A stretch of DNA of 64,000 nt, from assembly GCA_012934845.2 (NCBI GenBank), contig WNNJ02003464.1:1-64000 (forward strand), in the 5' to 3' direction. The notes beneath the pieces are model-generated. The model saw nothing but the letters and a program-made list of their open reading frames with translations. It was not told the origin of the DNA and searched no databases. Shown here piece by piece: positions 31,701 to 43,539 of this stretch; positions within the stretch are counted from its first letter, which is position 1; each line of letters opens with the position of its first letter. Both the position numbers and the translations under genes were made by a program. Source of the DNA: Pomphorhynchus laevis (taxonomy: Eukaryota > Acanthocephala > Palaeacanthocephala > Echinorhynchida > Pomphorhynchidae).

Positions 31701-32900
31701 TGTGTAATAATTTAGTTGAAATAAAATTTAGTTATTCAAAAAAATTAATAATTGACAAGCAATCATTCATATATTGAATATGAATGTATGTCGATTAGTT
31801 GTTCTCATTAGCGATGAATACAGAGTGTATACGCAGAGTTTTAATAAAAACGATCGATACATTACCATTCAGGAGACAATTGTAATTTATTATTTGACGC
31901 AATGCTTTTATTTTTCAAACAGGTAGCTAGCTCTAGAAAACATGTTCATTATTTACTCAGTTTTCTACATCTCAGTTAATACTCAGTTACTACGTATTGA
32001 ACAAATAAGGGTAAAATTCAGGTATAACGGCTGACAATGACTCTTGGTTCGCATGCTGATCCTTAGGCAATGTCATCCTTAGCAGCTGCAGCAATTGATT
32101 TAATATGATCGCTGCAAGTGCAATTGAAAGATCACTGCAGTCGATCTTTAATAAGATCGCTGCAAGTACAATAGAAGCAAGAGGAGATGATATTAGTGCA
32201 GATAAAATAGACTTATGGCACTAATAGACGGATTGCTGTGTTGAAGCATGTCATATGTCTAAGATAATTTTTAAACACAAATTCATCAAAATGTATGTTA
32301 TTAACACAATCCTGAAACAATCGATAAAATTTAGGGGAACAGAAAATCATCGATCCAAATCGCTTCGAATTTGCTTATTCCTTTTCGGTACTAATACTTT
32401 TATTAACTAAATAAAAAGTAAGGTGGTAGCTGGGGACATTGACTTAATATTATTATCGAAAGTTGCCAAGTACGATTCTCAGTCTACAAATTTACAAATG
32501 TGAACACTTGCATAAAGTAATAGGATTGCTTGCTTAGAACACGTAAAACAGTTCCGGATGATAAAAGTCTACTGATATTTATGAATTGTCTCTAATGCTG
32601 GGAATATAAATTATTGACAATGCAACGAGATAGCACTTAAGTTTTAGATGGGATTCACAAAATAGGAAAAAGTTACAGAATAAAATTTAAATCTGCATTA
32701 CAGGTATATCATTAAAATATAATAAAAATGATATATGCATATCATGCAGAGTACGATGGTCGATAACATAGACAAACGAAAGTGAACTCCCATCCCATTT
32801 ATCTCTCAAAAATTTGAGAGATACTATTATGATACAACGTTATCGATGACCATAGTAAAGAACTAAACGTATGAGGTATGACTTTTGGATAAACTTGTCG
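31701..32900. other. Spacer, no gene seen
   Basis: AT-rich. Around 32100-32170 a short imperfect duplication of aagatcgctgcaagt is visible. Nothing else supported. Confidence 0.35.
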
Positions 32901-33199
32901 TGGATTTCCAACTGATGGCATCTAATCCTTATTCTGATACATCGTCTGTTATTTATTATTTAATTAATCGAAATTGAATTTTAAATTTTTTCCTATATAT
33001 GAATCTAAATTTAAAAAAATTTCAAGATAAAAATATTTATTATTTTTACAATATACGTGTACATATATTATATAATCATACTATAATGCTTATATTATTA
33101 ATATAATATTAATATATTTATATATAGTACAAAATACGTAGACTCAGTTAACGGATCTACTAATTGAATTATTATTAAAGCAAGATTATTTTTTTAATG

Positions 33200-33530
33200 G
33201 AAAAATTTATTTTAGTAAAACATACAGTCGAGGTTACCCGCAAGTGGGCCCAAAAAAAGATAGTTTAATAATAATTTTTTAGGTATCATTTCAGACACCA
33301 GGCGTTTGCTTTTGTTAGCGAGATTATAATATAAATAATAAAGCAAGATTATAATAATTATTAATTATTATACAATTATTATATAATTATTATAAATAAC
33401 AATTATTAAGTAGGAGAGCACATATCGTGCTTGGACAGCGATGCGTCGAAGAAAGTTGACTGCAAAGTAGAGGCCCATTTGCGGGAACCCTTTTCAGTTG
33501 TAAACGTTTTATGAGTTAATAATAAATTTA
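33200..33530. repeat. Insert with inverted gcgggaacc motif
   Basis: Between PLE-A ends. Holds taccc gcaagtgggccc (33234-33252) and, inverted, ggcccatttgcgggaaccc (33474-33492). The right part (33420-33530) matches the 3' tail at 16820-16890. Confidence 0.4.
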
Positions 33531-33813
33531 TAAATTAAAAAAATTATTTTAAAAATTAAATAATTATATAATTATTTATAATAATTATTATTAAATACAA
33601 TTAATAGGGGCTGAAACTTGGTAACATATCAGTTCCTCTTGATGACCTCTAAAAAGTATGTTATTTATTATTCAAATCATAAACATGGACTTTTATTTAA
33701 AATTTCAATTTTAAATATAAATTGTATTAAATCATTTATAATTACTTATTATTTATTTTTATTTTTGATTTATATATTTTGTAAAATACGTAGACTCACT
33801 TATCTGATCTGAT

Positions 33814-33915
33814 TCATCAGAGGAAATACGTCATTAGCACGTATCTGGCCCCGTTGCTGTGTTGGGTTGATTAATAGGGGCCGAAACCTTATAACATAGC
33901 AGTTCCTCCTGATGA
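33814..33915 (+). other. PLE-A 3' pseudoknot cassette
   Basis: Stem 1 GGCCCC/GGGGCC intact; stem 2 TTGCTGTG/CATAGCAG held by wobble pairs; outer stem tcatcagaggaa/ttcctcctgatga present. Confidence 0.7.
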
Positions 33916-34440
33916 CCTCTAATTCTTATTCGGATACAACGTCTGTTATTTATTAGTCAATTCATAAAAATGACTTTTATTTTAAGTTTCAATTTTTTAT
34001 TTTAAATTGATTTAAATTATAGAAAATCTAAAAACAATTAATAATTTTATTATTTAATTATTAAATTTTGATTTAGCATTATTATATTTTGTTTATTTTA
34101 TAATTATATAACAATACGTAGACTCAGCTAGCTGATTCGATTTGTCAGATAGAAGAAATCAAGATTTTAGATTTATTTTTGTATAAAATAATTAATTCTG
34201 ATAAACTATAATCCTTATTCTTATACATCTTCTGTTATTTATTAGTCAATTCATAAAAATTAATTTTTATTTTAAATTTAAATTTTAAATTTTAACTTGA
34301 TATAAATATAAATTGTATAAAATCTTATATAATTATTTATTATTTATCTTTATTTATATTTATTTTTATTATCTATTTTTATTTTCTATTCATATATAGT
34401 AAAAAATACGTAGATCCAGTTATATTATTTGATGTGAAAT

Positions 34441-35035
34441 GGTAAGAATTTTCTATAATTCAATTTTTATAATATTGATAATAAATTACATACTATACAT
34501 CAAAATTTAAATTATAGGTCATCAGGAAGAATCGATGTATATATCAATTTGAAAAGATCATAAGATCTGGATATTTACATTTTAATAGTACAAATTACGA
34601 CGGCAGTTAACTTATCTGGGTATTACTAATACTGTAATATTAAAAAAATATTAAAAATATTTAATTATATTATTTCAATAAATAGCCATTATTTAAATAC
34701 TTTAATAATATTCTTAAATTATTAATTATGACGACAGGAGACAAAGATTTAAGATCAAATACACTGTGTGTTCTCTTTAGTTAAGAATTTACTAAAAAGT
34801 GTCTCTTTTTAAATTGATAATAAAAACCAATACTTGTTTCAATGTTTCTCCGACTAGTGGCAGCGGAATTAGACGTGCTCTGAACACCAAAACATTTGAC
34901 TCGTAATTAATCTAAATCAAATTATAAGTTTAATATAAATCAAAATTAAAGATTTATGCCTATTAAGAACGGTCATTTGTTTAACGATAATAAAAGCAGT
35001 TTCGATGATATTACGAGAAGGAAGAAAATAACATT
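34441..35035. other. AT-rich spacer, no feature seen
   Basis: Nothing recognised. Confidence 0.3.
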
Positions 35036-35039
35036 ACAA

Positions 35040-35345
35040 GAGAAACAATGCGAATAACGTGAAAAAATATATAAATCAACACTTTAATATAAAAAATAAA
35101 TTTTGACTATTAAATTTTAAGAATTGCAACAATTTGTAATGATATTGCCTTTCTTCAAAATTATTTAAATAATTTAATAGATACATATTTTAAACTAGGT
35201 TACTATAAAAATATCATCAAACAGAAAATAGTAAAATATATAAATCAACACAATAATATAAAGAATAAATTTAAACTTTTAAGTGGCAAATTTTTATGGA
35301 TGGATAATAAATAATATACTTTGTTTTAGAATATAATACTAAAAA
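35040..35345 (+). mobile_element. PLE-A RT C-terminal fragment
   Basis: From 35100 the sequence matches the end of the 28.8-29.5 kb RT (ILRIATICNDI..., YFKLGYYKN, ...LLSGKFLWMDNK) nearly base for base, ending with the same tail start. Confidence 0.75.
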
Positions 35346-35349
35346 ATAT

Positions 35350-35425
35350 AGTTTGATATTTAAATATAGTTTGATATATAACCAACTGTTTGATAGCAGT
35401 TGGTTACTGCTATCAAACCAACCAT
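35350..35425. repeat. Small hairpin repeat
   Basis: aaccaactgtttgatagcag followed by ttggtta and gctatcaaacc gives overlapping inverted repeats at the junction between PLE-A and the next LINE. Confidence 0.4.
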
Positions 35426-35454
35426 CAAAATACCATCAAATAGAAAATAGTAAA

Positions 35455-36030
35455 ATATGTAAATTTTTTCCTTCCATCTGGAAATGCGCCACTGTTCGTC
35501 CTCTCATCAAAAAGCAATCTCTCGACTCCTCACTACCATCTTCGTACCGTCTAATCTCACTTATACCAACCCTCTCTAAACTCCTTGAGAGTCTCGTTCT
35601 CAAGCAAGTTAATACATATCTCTTTTCCTCTAACTTATTTCCTCCCTTCCAAGCCGCTTTTCGCTCTAATTACTCTACCGAAATTGCCTGTCTTAAAGTT
35701 TATAACGACTTACTCATATCGCGCGATCATAAATTATGTAGTGTCATAGTTTCTCTTGATCTATCGTCTGCTTTTGGCATAGTCGATCACTCGATTCTTC
35801 TACATCGCATTCGTCATGATTATGGCTTCTCTTTACCCACTGTATCATGGTTTTCTTCATATCTATCAAACCGTACATTTCGCGTATATTCTAACTCCTC
35901 TCTCATCCTTCGTCCATTCCGTCCGGTGTTCCAAAAGGCTCCGTATTAGGCCCTATACTTTTCTCTCTTCTTCTCGGTGATTTGTCTTCGATTTCTCATA
36001 AATTTAACTTCCATGTTATGCAATATGCTT
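35455..36030 (+). pseudogene. LINE-F RT fragment (L2/CR1-like)
   Basis: SIWKCATVRPLIKKQSLDSS, SSYRLISLIPTLSKLLESLV, PFQAAFRSNYSTEIACLKVY (RT fingers), SVIVSLDLSSAFGIVDHSIL (motif A, second Asp replaced by G in AFGIVDH), then in another frame GSVLGPILFSLLLGDLSS (motif B) and HVMQYAYG (eroded YADD). Both ends truncated; frameshift near 35930. Confidence 0.75.
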
Positions 36031-36160
36031 ACGGGGGAAAGACCCCTGGTGGTTCAGTCGGAGAGTGGCGTGTTGATTGGTTGGATGTCTCAAATCCTGC
36101 TGGACTTGACCCCGTAGCAAAGTTAAAGAAGCGAACGAATTTTAACGAATGACTGTTTTC
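36031..36160 (+). repeat. tRNA-derived SINE-2, copy 1
   Basis: tggttcagtcgg (box A-like) and gtctcaaatcc (box B-like, 8 of 11) spaced ~40 nt. The head aligns with 43810-43880 (TGGTTCAG..C..GAG.GGCG). Likely a Pol III-driven SINE. Confidence 0.5.
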
Positions 36161-36229
36161 GATTGGTTTCTCTTCATGTTTTGTTTTTAATTATTTTAGG
36201 TTATTAAGATAACCTTTTTTATTTATAGA

Positions 36230-36560
36230 TTCTGTCATGCTTACAATGTGAACGTCTTGAATTGTTACGTTTACCGATTGTTAAAGATGTTTCAAAGACA
36301 TATTGTTTATCACAGATTTCATTAGTAGCCAATAATATACAATCGATCTGTATTTACAATTCGACTCATTTGTAATTTCAAAACATTGCTTATTGATTGA
36401 TCTTTGGCAAACATTAGTATCGCGCATAACCCTGCATGTTGCGCATCTTTTGCCGTTGCATTGTTCTGATGATTTTCGGTTTATTTTTCGATAAGGCAGC
36501 TCATGTACATTAGCTTCACGTGCGTAGCAAATTATAATAGACTGGTTTGGCAAATCACGA
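36230..36560 (-). pseudogene. Penelope-like element, Cys motif and GIY-YIG start
   Basis: Minus strand 36553-36281 gives KSSEQCNGKRCATCRVMRDT, the CxxxxCxxC linker found between RT and GIY-YIG nuclease in canonical Penelope-like elements, then CKYRSIVYYWLLMKS, a degraded N.VY.I.C start of the nuclease. Fragment only. It is a different PLE from PLE-A, which lacks this domain. Confidence 0.6.
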
Positions 36561-36620
36561 AGGCATCTTCACAAGTATCGTTTAAATTTTCTTAATCGCG
36601 AATGAAATGATATAGTGTGA

Positions 36621-36733
36621 TGTGACATGAAGACCATTATTCGTTACATTAACCATGTTACATTAACCTATTTATTATATTCTGTTTGTTTGTAGATTTT
36701 TCAAATAAAGCTGCCTAAATCGCTTTCAGTTCA
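36621..36733 (+). repeat. 5' LTR of gypsy element 2
   Basis: 113 bp, TGTGACATGAAGACC...CAGTTCA, matching 42065-42181. Unusually short LTR. Confidence 0.85.
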
Positions 36734-36744
36734 ATTTATTTGAA
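36700..36744 (+). promoter_or_regulatory. Putative self-priming pair, gypsy element 2
   Basis: TTCAAATAAA (36700-36709, in the LTR just after tgtag) is complementary to TTTATTTGAA (36735-36744), which starts two bases after the LTR end. The position is the same as in gypsy element 1 but the sequence differs, so the pairing covaries. The 3' LTR version (attattcaaataaa) pairs slightly better with the downstream acaatt. Confidence 0.6.
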
Positions 36745-38889
36745 CAATTGTGATCTATGGACCGAATTCTCAAGCCCGAAACACTCGTCGCAGATCCTAA
36801 TGATCCACAATCGACTATGATATGGATGCATTGGAAACAACGGTTCACTCACTTCCTCCAGTCCATAGTTGATATCACAGATGACAATAAGATCCATATA
36901 CTCGTGAATCACATTTCACCATCTCTTTATCAGCACATTTCAAATGTCGACGATTACAAAACAGCAATTCAAACCCTTGACAGCTTGTTCGTCAAACCGA
37001 AGAACGAAGTTTTTGCTCGATTCAAATTGAGTTCATGCAAACAATCAGATTCGCAGTCTATCGATTAATTCATCCAAGCGTTAAATACGTTTAGTAAGGA
37101 TTGCGAATTTGCTGCGGTGTCCGCAATAGATCACAGAAATTTATTTGTGTGTGATACCTTTATTGCTGGAATTCGCAGTACCTTTATTAGACAAAGGTTA
37201 CTAGAGTCTACTCTATTGAGCATGGATCAAGCTTTCACAAAAGCCTGAGCACTCGAAATGGCGCAAATACAAGCGGAACAATACACAAATGAAGAAAATT
37301 CGATTGCAGCCGTTCGAGATTTGGCTGAACCGGGTTTCGATTCTAACAATTCCAATACATCTAATGCGAAAAATAAATATATTGCCAGATTGAATCACAA
37401 TTGCTTTTTCTGTGGACAATCATTTTGCCCGTTCAAGGTGACCAGCTCGAAATTTGATTTGTCGATCATGTGGCAAAACAGGACATTACGCAGCTGTATG
37501 TAAGTCAAAACATCGCCCCAAAGTATACAACAGTGCATTGACACACGATATTATGAACCCCAATCCAGATCATTTTCCAAGCTTGTCCACCATCATTTCA
37601 TCATCGGTCCACTCTTAATTAAGAAAGACAACGGTACGGGTAATATTAAATGGTCATGAAGTAGATGCACTCATTGACACAGGAAGCTCCGAAAACTTTG
37701 TTAGCGATAATATTGTCGAACAATACCAATTTAAAAGGAGTCCGTATAAAAATGTCGTTACTATGACCACATCCTCTTGTACTTCCAAAATTCACCATTG
37801 TATGTATGGGCAAGTATCGCTAAACAGATTAACGGATAAAAACGTCCGCCTTCTATGTCTACCGAATCTTTGTTCAGATATCATACTGGGTCATCCGTAT
37901 CTTTCACATCACGAATCTCTAACAATCAATTTCAGTGGCAGCAAGGCCCCGATTGTTATCGCGTCGATAAAATCAATCAATATAGAGTGTCCATCGCTGT
38001 TTTCATTCTTGGATAGGTCATGTAAGCCAATAGCAATCAAATCTCGCCGATATTCCCATGATCATTCTCAATTCATTCGCTCTGAAATCATGCGTCTACT
38101 CAAGGACGGGGTAATAGAACATAGCCAGTCCCCCTGGCGTGCGCAGGTAGTGGTTGCTGAACATTTGGAAAAGAAACGCTTAGTAATTGATTACTCAATG
38201 ACAGTTAATAGATTTACACACCAAGATGAATACCCACTACCACGCATTGATCAGATTATTGAAAATATTTCGAAATTTGCGATATTCAGCAAACTAGACA
38301 TGAAGGCAGCCTACCATCAATTGGTTCTTAGAGATGATAAATGAAAGTTTACCGCCTTCGAAGCCAACGGCCAACTGTTCCAATTTATACGCATTCAATT
38401 TGGACTCACCAACGCCCCAGCAGTGTTTCAACGTAATATGGATAAAATTATCAACAAGAGAAGTTGAAAGGAGTATTTGCATATCTCGATGATATGATAA
38501 TATGCGGACATACTCGTGCAGACCACGATGATAATCTGGACAAGCTCAAGCGTGTAATTGCCAAATACAATATATCTCTTAATTCCGATAAATGCATTTA
38601 CGGTGTCGATAGCATAAATGTCCTAGGAGTTCTTATTTCGAAGGGGCGAATCCGACCTGACCCACAACGGACAAGATGTCTTCTCGAAATGGAGCCACCT
38701 GCAACACAAGCCGAATTGAAGCGATTACTTGGATTATTCGCTTATCATTCAAAATGGATATCAAAGTTTTCTGAAAAGGTAAGACCTTTATTAGACGTCA
38801 ACATTTTTCCCTTGACTGAAGAACAAATTAAAGTATTTGATTCTATCCGCAAGGATATAGCAGACTCGGTCCTAGCAACAATCAGAGAT

Positions 38890-40431
38890 GACTCTTTGTC
38901 CTGATCGTTTACCACCGGTATTTCTCAAGAATATCGCTGATGTTATCGGCATACCACTATATTGGATTTGTGTCGCCTCCTTGTACTTCGGTTGTGTCCC
39001 GATGAATTGGAAACTTTCGTGGATAAGGCCCATTTTGAAGAAAGGTGATCCATCTTCAGTTGAAAATTATCGCCCGATAAGTCTAACGTGTGTATTCTGT
39101 CGAGTTTTGGAAAGGATAATATACCGCATTCTAAGCGATTTTCTAGAATCGAACAAATTATTGTGTAACAATCAACATGGATTTCGAAGGGATCGCTCAA
39201 CAATCACTAATCTCTTGATTGCCCAGAATAGCTGGGGTTCGTTAGTTGATAAGGGCTTTGATGTTGATATATTATTTTTTGATTTTTCAAAAGCGTTTGA
39301 TATGGTTCCACATGACATCTTGATTCAGAAAATGCGTGCTCTAAACATTGATCCACTTATTATTCGCTGGATAAAAGAATTTTTATCTAACAGATTCTAT
39401 CAGGTTGTTGTAAATGGTTCTCTTTCTGATCCTTATCCGGTCAATGTTGGAGTTCCGCAGGGTTCGGTCCTCGGCCCATTGTTATTCTGTATTTTCATTA
39501 ATGACCTTCCTTCCATTTTGAATTCACACTCTCTTTTATATGCAGACGACCTAAAAATTTGGCAGGCTATCCGGTCAGATTCGGACACGGTGCTAGTTCA
39601 ATCGGATATCGACAGCATTTCCAACTGGGCTTATATGAATGGTCTGTCACTGAATATATCAAAGTGTGCATGTATGCGTTTACAATCATGCAGTCATAGT
39701 GTGTATCCAACTTATCATCTTGAGGATCAGAACATTAAAGTAGTAACTCGTCTTAGCGACCTTGGAATAGTAGTTGCGAATGATTTTTCGACTAGTTGGA
39801 ATACTGAGTTGGCTTGCTCGAAAGCAAATCGAATGGTTGGGATGATTCGTAGAACTTTTAGTGTGTTGAGTCCAGTTTCATTTAGAGCACTCGCCAACGC
39901 ATTTGTGATCAGTCATCTTACCTATGCATCACAATGTTCGTTCCCAAGAACAGTATACGAGAAAAGTAGAATTGAAAATGTGCTGCGCCGGGCAACAAAG
40001 CTCGTAAATTCAGTTAAAGCCTTACCTTATAATGAAAGGCTAAAAAAACTTGGTATGGTTTCTATAAGCGACCTTCGGTTTCGGCGAGATATGTGTTCAA
40101 CATGGGAAGCTTTACACAAGGGAAATCACGTCTTAAGAGAATTGATGACTGTTCGGAAAAGTCGGGCTTTGCGTGGACACAATTTTACTTTAGCCCATCG
40201 CCGAGTTATACGCTCTAAAACTGTACAATTTGGACACCGAATCGTAGGTAAGTGGAACCGATTAAGTGAAGAAATTGTCAACTCAAGATCGGTTTCAGCA
40301 TTCAAACATAAACTTTTGTGACTTTTGTTTGTGAGTCTTTTTTTTTCTTTACTTTTCCTTTTCTTTTTTTTTAACAGTGCAACTGTGAGCTTTGCTCGTC
40401 TGTTTGTCGAAATAATAATAATAATAATGAG
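38890..40431 (+). mobile_element. LINE-A, 5'-truncated, inserted in gypsy element 2
   Basis: A non-LTR retrotransposon of CR1/Jockey type: RT domain, C-terminal region, a T/C-rich 3' UTR and a tail of about six TAA repeats (40408-40431). The start lies within the RT (5' truncation). Confidence 0.85.
38891..40324 (+). CDS. LINE-A reverse transcriptase, open over 475 residues (5'-truncated)
   Basis: Open from the insertion point to TGA with no break. Motifs: PMNWKLSWIRPILKKGDPSS and ENYRPISLTCVFCRVLERII (fingers), QHGFRRDRSTITNLL, DILFFDFSKAFDMVPHDIL (motif A, catalytic Asp), VGVPQGSVLGPLLFCIFIND (motif B), SLLYADDLKIW (catalytic YADD), the thumb, and a C-terminal VGKWNRLSEEIVNSRSVSAF typical of CR1/Jockey-like LINEs. 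The endonuclease half is absent because of 5' truncation, so it cannot move on its own. Intactness over 1.4 kb means a young insertion. The annotated first Met may belong to flanking gypsy sequence. Confidence 0.85.
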
Positions 40432-41205
40432 AGAATTTATTATACCTCTTTACCTTTCGGTATTGGGTAAACAAAATAAATACACCAAAAGTTTATCAAT
40501 TTTATAAATTGTATTTCAAAATCTTCTCCTACTGTCAATATCGGATAGTGACAGATTTTTCAAAATAGGGCAAGTGAAGATATGCAGGTTAGATGCGCAT
40601 TCATTTTTGCAAAGAACACAAATGCACAAAGAGCACCGTGCATGTACTGGAATTCTAATAGCGCAGAATTTATCGTGATATCCATGGACAGATGCTCTCC
40701 AGATCAGCGGTCTTTTCCTTGCACAGGGTTCTCTCCATTTAGTCTGTAAGAATGCCGGAGTAAGATAAAATTCAGAATCCAATGACGTCGTCTTTCGAAA
40801 GAACATGTTCAGGTTAGTAGTAAATGATGCAGTGTGTTCAAGATTAAATGTTGAGCAGATGTATTTAGAGCAAGGTTCTAACGATGATAGTATCGCTATA
40901 ACCGATGAAGAACATTTTGGTGAGACTCCAACAATTCGCTTCACGAATCTCCATTGACACTTGTCCAACTGCTGAAAATTGAAGGGACTTAAATCCGACC
41001 AGATAACTGGCAAAGCATATGAAACTATGGGAAGCAACATACTTCGAAAATACCGGAGGGCTCCTGAGAAAGATAAAGAACCTAAGTTTTTTGCATAAGA
41101 GGTTGCTACAACTAACTTCGAGGATTTACGATGTAGGTGTTCAGTAAATGACCATTTCGACGAAAGTAATACTCCCAAATAATTGTAATATTGCGAATAT
41201 CGAAA
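40432..41205 (-). mobile_element. LINE-B, 3' portion, inserted tail to tail with LINE-A
   Basis: Minus-strand open frame 41238-40516 covers the RT C-terminal region: YYNYLGVLLSSKWSFTEHLH, ALRYFRSMLLPIVSYALPVI, WSDLSPFNFQQLDKCQWRFV, and the Cys/His-rich end VHARCSLCICVLCKNECASN then LHIFTCP. Its 3' UTR runs to 40432, where it meets the (TAA)n tail of LINE-A. It is 5'-truncated; the boundary with the resumed gypsy integrase is near 41205. Related fragments lie at 2757-3350 and 54515-55300. Confidence 0.8.
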
Positions 41206-42064
41206 TACCCATTTGGTTTGCGTGTCCCGATACATCAACCTCTACAATAATAAAATGTCTTGATCAGTTATTTTATCTATTCGGACTGCCATCATATGTT
41301 CATTCCGACCGCGGATCAGGCTTTATCTCAAAAGAACTCAAAAGCTACCTCACAAACCTCAATGTTGCCAGTAGTCACAGCAGTCCGTACAATCCTACGG
41401 GGAATGGACAAATCGAGAAATATAATGGCATAGTATGGAAAGCTATCGAACTAGACCTCAAAACAAGGAACATACATATATCGGAGTGGGAAAGATCGTT
41501 ACCACGTGCATTGAACGCAATCAGATCCTTGCTTTGTACTGAAACTAATGCAACACCACATGATCGTCTTTTTTCATTCCAACGACGAACACCGTCTGGT
41601 CAGTCATTACCTGAGTGGTTGCAAAAAGATGAATCAGTGGTATTACAAAAGCATCCGAGAGTGAGCAAATATGACCCGTCAACCGAAGTTGTAGAGATTA
41701 TCGACATCGACCCACATTATGCTCAAGTCAGACACAGTGACGGTAAGGAGAGCACTGTTTCAGTCAAGCATCTCTCACGTTATCCTAAAGAGAAAGGAAA
41801 CACGGACCAAGACAAAGAAAATTACGAAGGCAGTGAGCGAATAGGAGATAGCATCGACAATGTACATGAACGTTCTGAAAATGATTCACCTGAACACATC
41901 AATAAAGATCACGACAACGACTCAACTGACTTAAACAATGAACAACAATGTATCGACCAATGTCATTCAAGCATCGAACCGATACCCAGCCTAATCTTCC
42001 GACGTTCAGGACGAACTCGACGTCAACCTACATATCTAAGCGATTATGTGGTGGGGGATAATGA

Positions 42065-42181
42065 TGTGACATGAAGACCATTCATTATTCGTTACATTAA
42101 CAATGTCACATTAACCTATTTATTATATTCTATTTGTTTGTAGATTATTCAAATAAAGCTGCATAAATCGCTTTCAGTTCA
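42065..42181 (+). repeat. 3' LTR of gypsy element 2
   Basis: 117 bp, TGTGACATGAAGACC...CAGTTCA, 4 bp longer than the 5' LTR. Preceded by a purine-rich ggtgggggataatga tract. No clear target-site duplication was found around the element. Confidence 0.85.
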
Positions 42182-42845
42182 ATCTCATAATTTTCATCAG
42201 CAGTTTAAGTATGCGAGATACGAAGAACGAAACAGAATTAGAACACGCTATCTTATTCCCAATAGTGTGGATGAGCAATGTGGACCTTTAATGCATCTCC
42301 CTGCGTGCTCTTCAAGATTCCCACATACACCACAAGTAGGTAAGAGATTACAAATGGCATATGTTGCAATAGGGGTATGCCAATGAATCAGTGCCGATTA
42401 GTAAAAATGATAAATTATTCCCCATAAAGGGATTACAATCTGATTTAATGAGACACAAAGCCTAATCTACCGACGTATGATAAAATGCCACCGGAACAGG
42501 GTGGTCGTTTTTCCCTGTGATGAGACGTATGTTTTTAACATGATAGTCCCTTTAAAGGGCGATAATATCTTAATCAGAAAGAAATGTTAGGATTTTGGAA
42601 ATTTTTAGAGTTGCTTTTATTGGTCTAAACGAGACCGAACCTGAAACCGTAAGGTTATTTTTGAAAAGTTCAAGTATTCATTTGACGAACCAGAGGATCA
42701 AAAGGATATTCAGATCCGTGTTTTCCAGTAATTTACAGAATTGAAGATCACTTTTTCTTTATACTGCTCCGAAAATTTTCTCTTCACGTCGCTATGTATA
42801 CGTTACCAACGGATGCACATGTCGCTGTGTTGTAACATATATATT
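42182..42845. other. Unassigned sequence
   Basis: Moderate GC content, no coding match. Contains ccctttaaagggc and ccataaaggg palindromic motifs of unknown meaning. Confidence 0.35.
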
Positions 42846-42849
42846 TTAA

Positions 42850-43525
42850 TCATCTTACCGTGATAGTAATTGAATCTGTATTTAATAGTTTTCACCGCAC
42901 TTCGCTCTCGCGCGTTTACATTTTCGGCAGTTTCATTATTCCGGGTAAATTCGTTAAGCTAGAATGTATTAATCTCTTCTTAATTGTACTGCGAGCCGCA
43001 AATGCTATCCATGGATGTAAATTTGATTTTCCAAGTGTTTTAGAAATTGCAGCCAAACTTTTATTAATTTACCGTTGCAAATTTCGAAATGACAAATTAA
43101 ATGGTAAGACATACCCTTATTTTGTTTTTGAACATAATTCTTCTTTTTTAGGTCTTATTAATTTTAATAACGCTTCATAAATTGATCTTTTTGTGTATCT
43201 GTACGTATATCATCGTTTTATCAATTGTTGTCTCAGTGTATCTAGTACATGAAGTAGTACAGGTGTCGTACTACTAACTTTTATAATGCGTAAAGCTTTA
43301 TTTTTAATTATGTTTCTTTACGTGTGATGGGTGCTCTTGTTTTGTGGGTGGATATGAACTTGTCGACTGCACGGTTTGCGATAAATTTGTGTACGAACTC
43401 GTTTCTGCTCGTCTCGATAGATAGTTAAATCTAGGAAGCTTGTATTCTCGTTTGTCGCTGTGAATGATAATAGACCAAAATCATTTAGTGTGTCTATAAA
43501 CTCTTTATAGACAACTCCCTATCTT
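42850..43525 (-). pseudogene. Penelope-like element RT C-terminal fragment (third PLE type)
   Basis: Minus-strand translation near 43518-43320 reads EFIDTLNDFGLLSFTATNEN, TSFLDLTIYRDEQKRVRTQI and YRKPCSRQVHIHPQNKS, matching the conserved FLD..I.R......T.IYRKP......HP block after the PLE active site. The piece to 42870 (YVLPFNLSFRNLQR, ...LGKSNLHPWIAFAARSTI) fits the following linker. Frame-broken, both ends missing. Not close to PLE-A. Confidence 0.65.
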
Positions 43526-43539
43526 CACGAGTCTAGTAA

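Larger units (their letters stand above)
32920..34440 (+). repeat. Tandem PLE-A 3' ends without RT
   Basis: Four successive partial units, each with the 3' flank ccttattctgatacaacgtc then tgttatttattag, an AT-rich tail and the end signature (acgtagactcagtta...) near 33135, 33790, 34120 and 34405. Cassettes are at 33603-33652 (partial) and 33814-33915. Head-to-tail ends without coding sequence resemble pseudo-LTR arrays of Penelope-like elements. Confidence 0.65.
36621..42181 (+). mobile_element. Gypsy/Ty3-type LTR element 2 (CsRn1-like), broken, with two LINEs inside
   Basis: Fossil LTR retrotransposon bounded by two short LTRs. Parts: 5' LTR; priming region 36734-36750; gag from 36757; protease near 37660-37700 (ALIDTGSSENF); reverse transcriptase about 38050-38700 (AYLDDMI active site); then LINE sequence 38890-41205; integrase core and C-terminus 41206-42073 (HSDRGSGF, HSSPYNPTGNGQIEKYNG, and the RHSDGKESTVSVKHL end); 3' LTR. 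Broken, with several breaks besides the LINE insertions. The two LTRs differ by a 4-bp indel and a few substitutions, so insertion is moderately old. Confidence 0.85.

Noticed and set aside
36031-36160. Functional tRNA gene.
   Set aside because: Box-like motifs are present but no cloverleaf or acceptor stem closes; a SINE head is more likely.
40325-40507. 60-codon frame after LINE-A as a gene.
   Set aside because: It translates the T/C-rich 3' UTR and TAA tail of the LINE.
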